The translations under genes were made by a program, and so were the position numbers. Below are positions 51,411-60,076 of a DNA stretch of 64,000 nt, piece by piece. This DNA comes from CAYFFV01 sp964342695 (GTDB taxonomy: Bacteria > Acidobacteriota > Vicinamibacteria > Vicinamibacterales > UBA8438): positions 31,477-95,476 of the forward strand of contig CAYFFV010000008.1 in assembly GCA_964342695.1 (NCBI GenBank), in the 5' to 3' direction. Under the pieces are notes generated by a model. It had not been told where the DNA came from, searched no databases, and saw only the letters and a program-made list of their open reading frames with translations. Every line of letters begins with the position of its first letter. Position 1 is the stretch's first letter.

Positions 51411-52220
51411 TTATTTTCTAAAACCTGCAATCGGATTAGCTTTAAGGTGATCCAAGATCAATGAGTGCATCATAGAAGGGTGCGTAATAGGTGCTAGATG
51501 TCCAACCTTCTCAAGGGATCGTAGTTTTTTGCTCCCGATACCTTCTGCTAACACTTTAGTAATTTTCTGTGCAGTTGGCGTTCCAACGGTTCCAGCAGAA
51601 ACAAGAATCGGTTGTTTCAACTGCGCATATTCTTTTAGCAGATACGGAGTCTCAAAAATGGCTCGGAACTCTAAAGGTAACTTTGAAATTACGCGGGACA
51701 ATTCATTCTGGACACGACTAGGTAACGCCACCCAAGAACCTTCACCTTGCCAATAGTCTAGAAACACCCTAGCCGCATCGACATACCGGCCATTGTTTAT
51801 TTTATTTTGCAAAACCAACGACAGGTCCATGATTTCTCGGGCGACACATCCGAGTCCTTCAGTTCTTGTCAGTTGAAACACAACGGGTTCATGTAAAACC
51901 AAACTTCTTATCCGTTCAGGAAATTTCATGGCAACGGCAAGAGCAACCACTCCTCCATAGGAATGTCCCACGACATGAATCTCAGTCTCTATTTTATCTA
52001 GCAGTGATTCAACGAGCATAACCTCGTCATCGATGGAAAACGTTTCTGGGTTGGCAGGAAAATCCGTGTCCCCGTACCCCAACAGATCTGGAGCCACGAT
52101 TCTAAAACTGTCGCGAAGACTTTTAATAATAGGATGCCATTGTCGCTTAGAAGAACACGAACTGTGCAACAAAAGAACTGGTTCACCACAACCGACATCG
52201 TCGCAACCGATTTGCATCAT
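51411..52220 (-). CDS. Alpha/beta hydrolase
   Basis: A 269-residue alpha/beta-hydrolase fold enzyme. VLLLHSSCSSKRQWHPII is the oxyanion region (HSS instead of HGx). IHVVGHSYGGVVALAVAMK has the nucleophile elbow GHSYGG, PILVSAGTVGTPT is near the acid position, and LEKVGHLAPITHP has the catalytic His. The substrate is unknown. Its start overlaps the stop of the MFS gene by four bases (ATGA), so it is translated downstream of the exporter. Confidence 0.85.
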   Translation of the reverse strand: MMQIGCDDVGCGEPVLLLHSSCSSKRQWHPIIKSLRDSFRIVAPDLLGYGDTDFPANPETFSIDDEVMLVESLLDKIETEIHVVGHSYGGVVALAVAMKFPERIRSLVLHEPVVFQLTRTEGLGCVAREIMDLSLVLQNKINNGRYVDAARVFLDYWQGEGSWVALPSRVQNELSRVISKLPLEFRAIFETPYLLKEYAQLKQPILVSAGTVGTPTAQKITKVLAEGIGSKKLRSLEKVGHLAPITHPSMMHSLILDHLKANPIAGFRK

Positions 52221-53857
52221 GCTTCCCGACTTGTAGACGATTCTGAACCGTTTGAGAATTTGTCTAAGACTTCCCCTGCCCCTTCAACGACACTAGACGT
52301 GTCAATCGTCTCGCGTAACGGAATCTCTTGCAGAAACCACGCCAAGACAAACCCAAGGACCATCGGCGGAACTGCCCAGATAAACACAGTGTTTATTGCT
52401 AGCTCAACAGATTCAATCACCCCAGATGAGACCGCTTGGGGCAACGACCGAATAACTTCAGGACTGCTTAGAAATTCACTCAACCGCCCACCAACCTTCT
52501 CTAGAGCCTCTGGAGGCACTCTGGACGGAAGATCAGCAGCTAAACGATAATTCATAATCGAACCGAACACAGCCACACCAAACGACCCGCCCATTTGCCT
52601 GAAAAATTGCGCAGCCGACGTGGCCACACCTAGATCGCTATGATCAACGGCATTTTGAACAACAAGAATTGTGACTTGCATCGTGGACCCAACACCCAAA
52701 CCCATAATTAACATATAGAGTGAACTAGCAAAGAAAGATGTCTCGGCAGTCATTAGGGATAACAAGAACATCCCGACAGCGGCAAATGCTAGCCCCCCGA
52801 TCGGCCAAATCCGATAACGTCCCGTATGACTAATGACGCGTCCAGACCCAACCGAACCAATCACTACCCCGGCTGTCAAAGGCAACAACAACAACCCTGA
52901 ACTAGTTGCCGAAACACCCAAAACGACCTGCAAGAAAAGTGGAAGAAAGATAACACCCCCAAACATTCCGCAACCAGTCAGAAAACCGAGGGCCGAACTC
53001 ACGCTAAATATGGAGTTCTTGAAGAGTCGCAATGGCAAAATCGGTTCGGCCGCTCTGTCCTCCCACCATATAAATATAACGAGCAAACTCATTCCGCTAA
53101 TCAATAAAATTCGAATGATTGATGAAGACCATGGATACTCTGTCCCTCCCCAAACCAAAGCTAATAAAACTGCACTTACCCCACCCACCAAAAACAGAAC
53201 ACCTTCAATATCAATACGATGCGATCGATACACTGTGGGCAGACGAAGAACGCTCGAGGTAACAGCAAAAGCGACAATTCCGATTGGCAGATTAATCAAA
53301 AAGACCCAGCGCCAAGACATGTTGTCAACTATGAATCCACCTATAAGTGGACCAATGACGCTTGCAAATGCCCATGTCCCCGCCAACAGACCAATATACC
53401 GCCCGCGTTGTCGTGGAGACACCACATCTCCTACTACCGCAAACGTCATCGCCATTAGTCCACCAGCCCCTATACCCTGAACAGCTCTACAAAAAATTAG
53501 TTGCAACATTCCTTGTGCCAAACCGGCAAACAATGAGCCAGCCACGAACACTAAGATTGCGACTTGGAACATTAACCGCCGGCCATATAAATCACTAAGC
53601 TTTCCATACAGGGGTGTACTAACGGTTGTACTCAACAAATACGCCGTAACGATCCATGAGTAATAATCAAGGCCCCCAAGTTCGCCAACAATTTTAGGAA
53701 GTGCCGTAGCGACAATAGTCTGATCGAGTGCTGACAACAGTAATCCTGTCATCAACCCAGAAAAAATAAGCAGGATTTGTCTATGCGTGAATGGCTGTAT
53801 TTGGGTTTTACTTGGAACCAGCGCAGTCAAATATAAGGAACCCTTTACGTTCAACAA
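52217..53857 (-). CDS. MFS drug:H+ antiporter, DHA2 (EmrB/QacA) family
   Basis: A 546-residue exporter with about 14 membrane segments. ALDQTIVATALPKIVGELGGLD is the DHA2 motif in TM1. LYGKLSDLYGRRLMF is the MFS motif A, and GAGGLMAMTFAVVGDVVSPRQRGRYIGLL is motif C-like. The cargo is unknown. No TetR/MarR regulator lies next to it. Cotranscription with the alpha/beta hydrolase suggests a detoxification pair, which is only contextual. Confidence 0.93.
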   Translation of the reverse strand: MLNVKGSLYLTALVPSKTQIQPFTHRQILLIFSGLMTGLLLSALDQTIVATALPKIVGELGGLDYYSWIVTAYLLSTTVSTPLYGKLSDLYGRRLMFQVAILVFVAGSLFAGLAQGMLQLIFCRAVQGIGAGGLMAMTFAVVGDVVSPRQRGRYIGLLAGTWAFASVIGPLIGGFIVDNMSWRWVFLINLPIGIVAFAVTSSVLRLPTVYRSHRIDIEGVLFLVGGVSAVLLALVWGGTEYPWSSSIIRILLISGMSLLVIFIWWEDRAAEPILPLRLFKNSIFSVSSALGFLTGCGMFGGVIFLPLFLQVVLGVSATSSGLLLLPLTAGVVIGSVGSGRVISHTGRYRIWPIGGLAFAAVGMFLLSLMTAETSFFASSLYMLIMGLGVGSTMQVTILVVQNAVDHSDLGVATSAAQFFRQMGGSFGVAVFGSIMNYRLAADLPSRVPPEALEKVGGRLSEFLSSPEVIRSLPQAVSSGVIESVELAINTVFIWAVPPMVLGFVLAWFLQEIPLRETIDTSSVVEGAGEVLDKFSNGSESSTSREA

Positions 53858-53866
53858 GACGTGTGA

Positions 53867-55510
53867 TCATCGGATCAATGTTGCAGGCTTTGCCGACATC
53901 AATTGAGAATAAAAATCGTTACCTTTGTCGTCAACTACTATAAAAGCGGGGAAATCTTCGACTGCGATTTTCCAGATCGCCTCCATACCAAGCTCTGGGT
54001 ACTCGAGGACTCCAACATGTTTAATACTGTGATCTGCCAAGCGCGCAGCAGGTCCACCAATGGATCCTAAATAAAATCCCCCGTGCTTTTTGCATGATTC
54101 TGTAACCGATGCCGACCTGTTACCTTTGGCCAACATTACCATACTGCCTCCATGCGACTGAAAAAGCTCTACATAAGAATCCATTCGACCTGCCGTGGTT
54201 GGACCAAAAGAACCTGAAACCCGATCTTGCGGACGCTTCGCTGGGCCTGCGTAGTACACCATGTGGTCTTTAAGGTACTGCGGAAGTTCCTCGCCTTTCT
54301 CCAATCTTTCTTTCAATTTCGCATGCGCAATGTCGCGCGCGACAACCAGAGTTCCGCTCAAAGACAATCGGGTTGCTACGGGGTAAGAGCTGAGTTCTTT
54401 AAGGATTTCTGCCATGGGACGATCGAGATCGATCTTTACGACTCGCCCTTCCAGTTGATTATCGGCAACGTCTGGAAGATACTGAGCGGGATGCTCTTCT
54501 AATTGCTCAAGAAACACGCCTTCCCGAGTTATTTTCGCTAGAGCTTGTCTATCTGCCGAGCATGAAACACCTAATCCAACAGGACATGACGCTCCGTGTC
54601 GTGGGAGCCTGATGACTCTTGCATCATGCGCAAAATACTTGCCGCCGAATTGAGCTCCCACACCGATCTTTTGTGCAATTTCTAAAACTTGCTCTTCCAT
54701 TCGGTGATCCCTGAAAGCTCGACCGTACTCGTTTCCTGTGGACGGCAAACGATCCAAATATCTGGCACTTGCCAATTTAACGGTTTTCATTGTGAACTCA
54801 GCCGACGTGCCACCAACAACCAGCGCCAGATGGTAGGGGGGACAAGCTGAGGTTCCGATTGTTTTTAACTTACTTTCAATAAATTCAAGCAAGGACTTTT
54901 CATTTAACAACGCTTTTGTCTCTTGGTACAAAAATGTTTTATTTGCCGAACCTCCCCCCTTAGCCACAAAAAGTAGCTCGTACTCATCACCGGGTTCTGC
55001 ATAAATCTCAACTTGTGCTGGCAAATTAGAAGATGTATTTTTTTCAGTGTACATATCCTGCGGAGCAAGTTGAGAGTACCTCAAGTTTCGCTGTTCATAA
55101 GCATCAAAAATACCTTGGGATAAAGCTTTGGCATCGTTACCACCAGTTAGTACTTTCTCCCCTTTATGAGCCATGACGATGGCGGTGCCCGTATCTTGGC
55201 ACCCGGGAAGGACCCGACCAGATGCAATGTTCGCATTGCGTAATAGTTCAAGGGCCACAAATTTATCATTCGGTGAAGCTTCCGAATCATCAAGAATAGA
55301 TCTCAACTGCGCCAGATGTCCCGGTCGAAGAAGGTGTGCAATATCATCGAAAGCCTCGTGCGCCAACAACCTTAAAGCCTCTGGTTGAACCTTAAGAAAT
55401 GCTTGACCTTCAATCTCAACCATTGTTACACCATCACTTGTTAGTTTTCGATACGGTGTGATATCGGGTTCGAATTCAAACAGTGGCTGGTAATGAAAAT
55501 TTGTCGACAT
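53867..55510 (-). CDS. Fumarate hydratase class I (4Fe-4S)
   Basis: A 547-residue iron-sulfur fumarase of the FumA/FumB type with alpha and beta parts fused. GRVLPGCQDTGTAIVMAHKG and VGLGVSCSADRQAL contain cluster cysteines. GKYFAHDARVIRLPRHGASCP and the C-terminal beta part (SYPVATRLSLSGTLVVARDIAHAKL; GSFGPTTAGRMDSYVELFQ; MVMLAKGNRS) complete it. It hydrates fumarate to malate in the TCA cycle and is oxygen-sensitive in known members. It is nine bases upstream of the MFS gene. Confidence 0.95.
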   Translation of the reverse strand: MSTNFHYQPLFEFEPDITPYRKLTSDGVTMVEIEGQAFLKVQPEALRLLAHEAFDDIAHLLRPGHLAQLRSILDDSEASPNDKFVALELLRNANIASGRVLPGCQDTGTAIVMAHKGEKVLTGGNDAKALSQGIFDAYEQRNLRYSQLAPQDMYTEKNTSSNLPAQVEIYAEPGDEYELLFVAKGGGSANKTFLYQETKALLNEKSLLEFIESKLKTIGTSACPPYHLALVVGGTSAEFTMKTVKLASARYLDRLPSTGNEYGRAFRDHRMEEQVLEIAQKIGVGAQFGGKYFAHDARVIRLPRHGASCPVGLGVSCSADRQALAKITREGVFLEQLEEHPAQYLPDVADNQLEGRVVKIDLDRPMAEILKELSSYPVATRLSLSGTLVVARDIAHAKLKERLEKGEELPQYLKDHMVYYAGPAKRPQDRVSGSFGPTTAGRMDSYVELFQSHGGSMVMLAKGNRSASVTESCKKHGGFYLGSIGGPAARLADHSIKHVGVLEYPELGMEAIWKIAVEDFPAFIVVDDKGNDFYSQLMSAKPATLIR

Positions 55511-55583
55511 CTTCGGGTGGTTCTCCTTTTAACTAACGCCAATATAACCTACCTCATTATTTATAAGGTAGACCTACTACAAT

Positions 55584-57011
55584 CTAGCTAGTCGGCTTGG
55601 CAATATTAACAGTCTGGATTTCGGTAAAACCAAGAAGACCCCAAGGCCCATTCTCTACACCAATTCCAGACCATTTAGCTCCTCCAAAAGGAGCATGGGG
55701 AAGAATGTTGAGATGTTGATTGATCCAGGTAGTACCACATTCGAGTCGCCCAGCTAATTCAACTGCTAAATCGGTGTCATTCGACCAAACCGACCCTCCC
55801 AAACCAAAATGGGTTTTATTAGCACAAGTAATTACATCTTCAACATTTTCGTACGGCACGATTGGCAAAACTGGACCGAATTGCTCCTCATCAACGAGCC
55901 GTGTGCCGTCCGAAATATCCCCAACAACAGTTGGTTGATACAAGTATCCAGCTTGTCCAACCGGGTTTCCACCAGTCACGATACGCGCACCGTGATCCCG
56001 TGCATCCTCAACAAGTTCAGTGACCCGTTCAAACTGTGGCTTATTATTTATAGGACCCATTTTTGTACTTTCGTCAAGACCGTTTCCGACTTGCACCTTT
56101 TTAGCAATTGAACTTATTTGTTGAAGAAAATCCTCATATTTTTCCGTCGGCACATAAACTCGCTTAATTGCGCTACATACTTGACCAGCATTTTCAAAAG
56201 CGCCCCAAAAAATCCGTTTCGCAATGGCAGCAGGCTCAACATCGGGAAGAATAATCGCAGGATCATTCCCTCCGAGTTCCAAAGTTACTCGTTTTAAATC
56301 GTCCGCTGCTGCCCGTGCTACGAGTTTTCCAGCTGAGACAGATCCAGTAAAAGAAATTTTTCGCACCAAAGGATGAACCGTCATCTTGGCACCCAAGGCA
56401 TCACCTCCTGATACAATATTCAACACTCCAGCCGGAACAACATTTCTCAATATTTCTCCAAGTAATAGAGTCGACAACGGAGTAAAAGGAGATGGCTTAA
56501 GAACCATAGTATTACCCGCTAAAAGCGCGGGAGCTATTTTCCAAACAGCTAAGGATACGGGGTAATTCCATGGAGTAATTGCTGCCACCACACCACATGG
56601 TTTCCGATGAACTTCAATGCGGACACGATCATTGTCAAGCGCGATCTCGACCGGACATTCCAGCTTTGAAGTGTAGTCAAACCATTTCGCGGAACCCCGT
56701 ATTTCAATACGTGAACTAGCCAAGGGTTTACCCTGCTCTAATGTCAATAGGTTGGAAAGTTGTTCCGCATGCCCATTAATAGCTTCGGCGCAAGCTCGGA
56801 GGACCTCTCTTCTGCGTTCAGGGCTTTTTCGCCATTCTGTGAAAGCTCTTTCTGCTGCAAGCATCGCCTCGTCGAGTTGTTCAGGAGAACATTCTGGAGC
56901 AGAATTAAAATTCTCGCCCGTAGCTGGATTAATCACATCTATCGTTTGGTTAGATGCGGCGGGTTTTCCGCCGATAGTCATTTCGAATGAGGCAGTAGAG
57001 GGCACTGACAT
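55584..57011 (-). CDS. NAD(P)-dependent aldehyde dehydrogenase
   Basis: A 475-residue ALDH from the ATG at 57011, preceded by AAGGAG; an in-frame ATG at 57056 is less likely. AAITPWNYPVSLAVWKIAPALLAGNTMVLKPS binds cofactor. VTLELGGNDPAII contains the general-base Glu, and NAGQVCSAIKRVYVPTEKYE the catalytic Cys. VDEEQFGPVLPIV follows. The aldehyde substrate is not identifiable; betaine-, succinate semialdehyde- and gamma-aminobutyraldehyde-type enzymes are all possible. Confidence 0.92.
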   Translation of the reverse strand: MSVPSTASFEMTIGGKPAASNQTIDVINPATGENFNSAPECSPEQLDEAMLAAERAFTEWRKSPERRREVLRACAEAINGHAEQLSNLLTLEQGKPLASSRIEIRGSAKWFDYTSKLECPVEIALDNDRVRIEVHRKPCGVVAAITPWNYPVSLAVWKIAPALLAGNTMVLKPSPFTPLSTLLLGEILRNVVPAGVLNIVSGGDALGAKMTVHPLVRKISFTGSVSAGKLVARAAADDLKRVTLELGGNDPAIILPDVEPAAIAKRIFWGAFENAGQVCSAIKRVYVPTEKYEDFLQQISSIAKKVQVGNGLDESTKMGPINNKPQFERVTELVEDARDHGARIVTGGNPVGQAGYLYQPTVVGDISDGTRLVDEEQFGPVLPIVPYENVEDVITCANKTHFGLGGSVWSNDTDLAVELAGRLECGTTWINQHLNILPHAPFGGAKWSGIGVENGPWGLLGFTEIQTVNIAKPTS

Positions 57012-57105
57012 CAGGACTCCTTTGTTTGACAGCTTCGACACCTGAACATTGCACAAGTATAGTCTGGGTTCTTCTCGTCTAGACCGGTTAAACTAGAACA
57101 ACATT

Positions 57106-58368
57106 ATGAATACTTTTGGTTTTATAGTCCTCGTAGCGATCCTTGGAGAGTACGTCTTATCCTTCACATCGACGTTTCTAAATCTTAGGGCACAAAGTCC
57201 AACCGTACCCAAGGAATTTGAAGCCACTTATGAACCGCAAGAGTACCAACGCAGTCAAGACTACACACGCACTCAGACACAATTTGGAGTGATTACCAAT
57301 ACGATTCAATTGGTTATATTTCTGTTGTGGTGGTTCGGTGGTGGATTTGACTGGCTCGACCAGATCATTCGGGGGTTCGGGTACAACTCTATTATTAATG
57401 GCCTCCTTTATATTGGCTCCTTATGGTTAGCAACTACTCTGCTCGCGTTACCTTTTAATATTTATTCAACTTTTGTTATCGAACAGAAATACGGTTTTAA
57501 TCGCACAACTCCTGCAACTTTTTTCTCTGATCAACTGAAGGGACTCGTGCTAACCATCCTTTTGGGAAGCATTCTTGTGTCTGTCATTTTGGCGTTCTTT
57601 GAATGGAGCGGTTCCGCTGCCTGGCTCTGGTGCTGGTTAGCAACAAGTTGTTTTCTTCTCGTTGTCCAATTTGTTGCGCCAACATGGATTATGCCAATTT
57701 TTAACACTTTCACTCCACTCAGATCCGGTGAACTGCATGAAGCGATTCTCAATTGCTCTCGTAAAGCTGATTTTCCGCTAAAAGAAATTTTTGTCGTCGA
57801 TGGTTCTCGTCGCTCGTCGAAAGCGAACGCTTTCTTTACTGGCTTTGGAAAGAATAAACGTATCGGTCTCTTCGACACACTTGTTGAAAATTACAGTGTG
57901 GGCGAGCTTGTCGCTGTAGTAGCTCACGAGATAGGCCACTATAAAAAGAGACACATTCTTAAGAGCATGATTCTGAGTCTTCTCTACAGCGGGGCAATGT
58001 TTTTTTTACTCGCTTTAGTTTTGCAACAACAGGGTCTTTTTGATGCGTTCTACATGAGCAACTCATCACTTTACGCCGGTTTCGTATTCTTCGGTCTACT
58101 GTTCACACCAATTGAGCTAGTGCTTTCCCTGTACATGAATAGAAGCTCGCGAAAAAACGAATTCGAAGCTGATGCCTTCGCCGCGGAAACAACTGGTCGC
58201 GAAGAAGACCTAATTTCAGCTCTAAAGAAGCTGTCGGCCGACAGCTTGTCCAATCTTACACCCCACCCCTTACATGTGTTCTTAAATTACTCGCATCCTC
58301 CTGTTTTACGCCGCATTGAAGCACTGAGGAGAAACGCAGAAAACAAGTTGGAATCTGTGAGTAGTTGA
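57106..58368 (+). CDS. M48 family Ste24-like membrane metalloprotease
   Basis: A 420-residue polytopic membrane protease. The N-terminal part has about four membrane segments. LVAVVAHEIGHYKKRHILKS carries the HExxH zinc motif, and NEFEADAFAAE the third ligand Glu. EQKYGFNRTTPATFFSDQLKG is the Ste24 signature region. Bacterial Ste24 homologues work in envelope protein quality control; prenyl-protein processing is not expected here. Confidence 0.93.
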   Translation: MNTFGFIVLVAILGEYVLSFTSTFLNLRAQSPTVPKEFEATYEPQEYQRSQDYTRTQTQFGVITNTIQLVIFLLWWFGGGFDWLDQIIRGFGYNSIINGLLYIGSLWLATTLLALPFNIYSTFVIEQKYGFNRTTPATFFSDQLKGLVLTILLGSILVSVILAFFEWSGSAAWLWCWLATSCFLLVVQFVAPTWIMPIFNTFTPLRSGELHEAILNCSRKADFPLKEIFVVDGSRRSSKANAFFTGFGKNKRIGLFDTLVENYSVGELVAVVAHEIGHYKKRHILKSMILSLLYSGAMFFLLALVLQQQGLFDAFYMSNSSLYAGFVFFGLLFTPIELVLSLYMNRSSRKNEFEADAFAAETTGREEDLISALKKLSADSLSNLTPHPLHVFLNYSHPPVLRRIEALRRNAENKLESVSS

Positions 58369-58405
58369 ACGTCTATCTGTTCCGATCAAAAAACTAAAAC
58401 AGTGT

Positions 58406-60076
58406 TCATCGCTGAGTTTCACGGATGGCGCGAAACTCGCTTGTTGGACTCCACGCCGGCCATTTATTTCCCGTTGCCAAGTGAACACCCATTTGATAAT
58501 AAAACGCTAGATCCTCAATTGCTCCAGAGAGATCCCAATCGGGTTTTACTTCATCTGAAAGAGCGTGATAATCCTCAGCAGTGTACTGTCGACGTTTTTC
58601 AATGCCATACCCGTCTGGTTTGTCGTAATAAATAATGCCTGGATCTACGTAGAAAGCCGGAATTCCTGCACTTGCAAAGGAAAAATGGTCTGACCGATAA
58701 TAGAAACCCTTTTCGGGTTCAGGGTCAGGTTTTAATTCACGCCCCCGTTCTTCAGCAACAATTGCTGCCACAGCGTCAAGCTCAGATTGCCCCATTCCTA
58801 CAATCGTCAAATCACGAGTGCGACCCCAAGTATTAAGCACATCCATATTTAGAGCAGCGACCGTTTTTCCGGGTGGATACAGGGGGTTCTCCGCATAGTA
58901 TCGAGAACCCAGCAAGCCTTGTTCCTCAGCAGTAACAGCTAGAAATAAAATCGACCTTTGAGGAGGGGTGTCTCTTTGAACAAACGCTCTGGCGATTTCA
59001 ATCAAACCAGCAGTACCAGTCGCATTATCTGCGGCACCATTGAAAATTTGATCACCCTCTAAAGTGGTGTCAACCCCAAGGTGATCCCAATGTGCAACGT
59101 ACATTACGACCTCATCCGGAGCGCCCACTCCTGGAAGTCTCGCTGCCACGTTTTGTGAATCAATCGCCCGCAGGCTATTACGAACGCGTGTCGTCCCTGA
59201 AACCCCGAGGGCCAAAGGTTGAAATGACGCGCTCGCAGCGCTCTGCTTGGCAGTTTCAAAGTCGTACCCAGCCATGGAAAAAATGTCTTTGGCCGTTGAG
59301 TGTGTAATCCACCCTTCTACTTCAGCCCGGCCCAAATTTTTATCAGGAGAAACCAAATCAAACGACTCACCGTAAGGACTGCTCCCTACAACTTCCCAGG
59401 GATATCCAGCTGTTGTGGTTTCATGGATAACGAAAGATCCCGCTGCCCCCTTTTCAGCAGCAATTTCGTGTTTATAGGTCCAGCGCCCATAATAAGTCAT
59501 CGCTGGTCCGCCAAAAATTCCCTGAACTGGAGGGTCATTAACTAAAAACAGTAGAATTTTTCCCTCGACATCAATATCTTTAAAGTCATTCCAGTCGTAC
59601 TCTGGTGCTTCAGCTCCGTAACCCACAAAAACAAACTCGGCATCAAGTGTTACCTCATTGACTGCATGTTTCGTCCACGCAACATAATGCTCCCCTGGCT
59701 GTAAAATCTGTCGTTCAGAATCTTGATAAACCGTCAGACTATTTCCTGGCTGCGGAGTCAACCCGACCAAAGGTACAGGCTGCACCCACTGGCCATTTGG
59801 ATTACCTGGCTCAAGCCCAAGCTCTTCAAAGTTTTCTTTAAGGTACTCGACGGTTTTAGCTTCACCTGACGAGCCTGGAGCACGACCTTCAAAATCGTCA
59901 GAAGCCAATACCTGTATGGCATCCATCAAAGTTTCCACGCCAATACCAGACACTAATGCAGGTTCCAGTCCCGGATCCGAAAACGACATGTTTTCTGAAC
60001 TGCTGCAGGCGGCAGCAAAAAGGACAACACCAGCAGACACCAAGCAACCGAAAGTAGAACAGTTAAATTCTCTCAT
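58406..60076 (-). CDS. Lipoprotein M28 family metallopeptidase (second copy)
   Basis: A 556-residue peptidase. The signal GCLVSAGVVLFAAAC is lipidated at C24. A PA-like domain sits at about 150-270. The zinc core has VVMYVAHWDHLGVDTTLEGDQIFNGAADNATGTAGLIEI, TAEEQGLLGSRYYAENP, ALNMDVLNTWG and FYYRSDHFSFASAGIPAFYVD. It begins directly after the prolyl oligopeptidase stop with no gap. It differs in domain borders from the copy at 42.6 kb, so it is not a recent duplicate. Confidence 0.93.
   Translation of the reverse strand: MREFNCSTFGCLVSAGVVLFAAACSSSENMSFSDPGLEPALVSGIGVETLMDAIQVLASDDFEGRAPGSSGEAKTVEYLKENFEELGLEPGNPNGQWVQPVPLVGLTPQPGNSLTVYQDSERQILQPGEHYVAWTKHAVNEVTLDAEFVFVGYGAEAPEYDWNDFKDIDVEGKILLFLVNDPPVQGIFGGPAMTYYGRWTYKHEIAAEKGAAGSFVIHETTTAGYPWEVVGSSPYGESFDLVSPDKNLGRAEVEGWITHSTAKDIFSMAGYDFETAKQSAASASFQPLALGVSGTTRVRNSLRAIDSQNVAARLPGVGAPDEVVMYVAHWDHLGVDTTLEGDQIFNGAADNATGTAGLIEIARAFVQRDTPPQRSILFLAVTAEEQGLLGSRYYAENPLYPPGKTVAALNMDVLNTWGRTRDLTIVGMGQSELDAVAAIVAEERGRELKPDPEPEKGFYYRSDHFSFASAGIPAFYVDPGIIYYDKPDGYGIEKRRQYTAEDYHALSDEVKPDWDLSGAIEDLAFYYQMGVHLATGNKWPAWSPTSEFRAIRETQR

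Noticed and set aside
52833..53480. A 215-codon open frame opposite the MFS exporter gene
   Set aside because: Its translation is low-complexity Pro/Thr/Lys-rich and it mirrors the strongly supported membrane protein on the other strand.
57531..57878. Minus-strand open frame inside the M48 protease gene
   Set aside because: It is antisense to the conserved protease domain and has no recognisable features.
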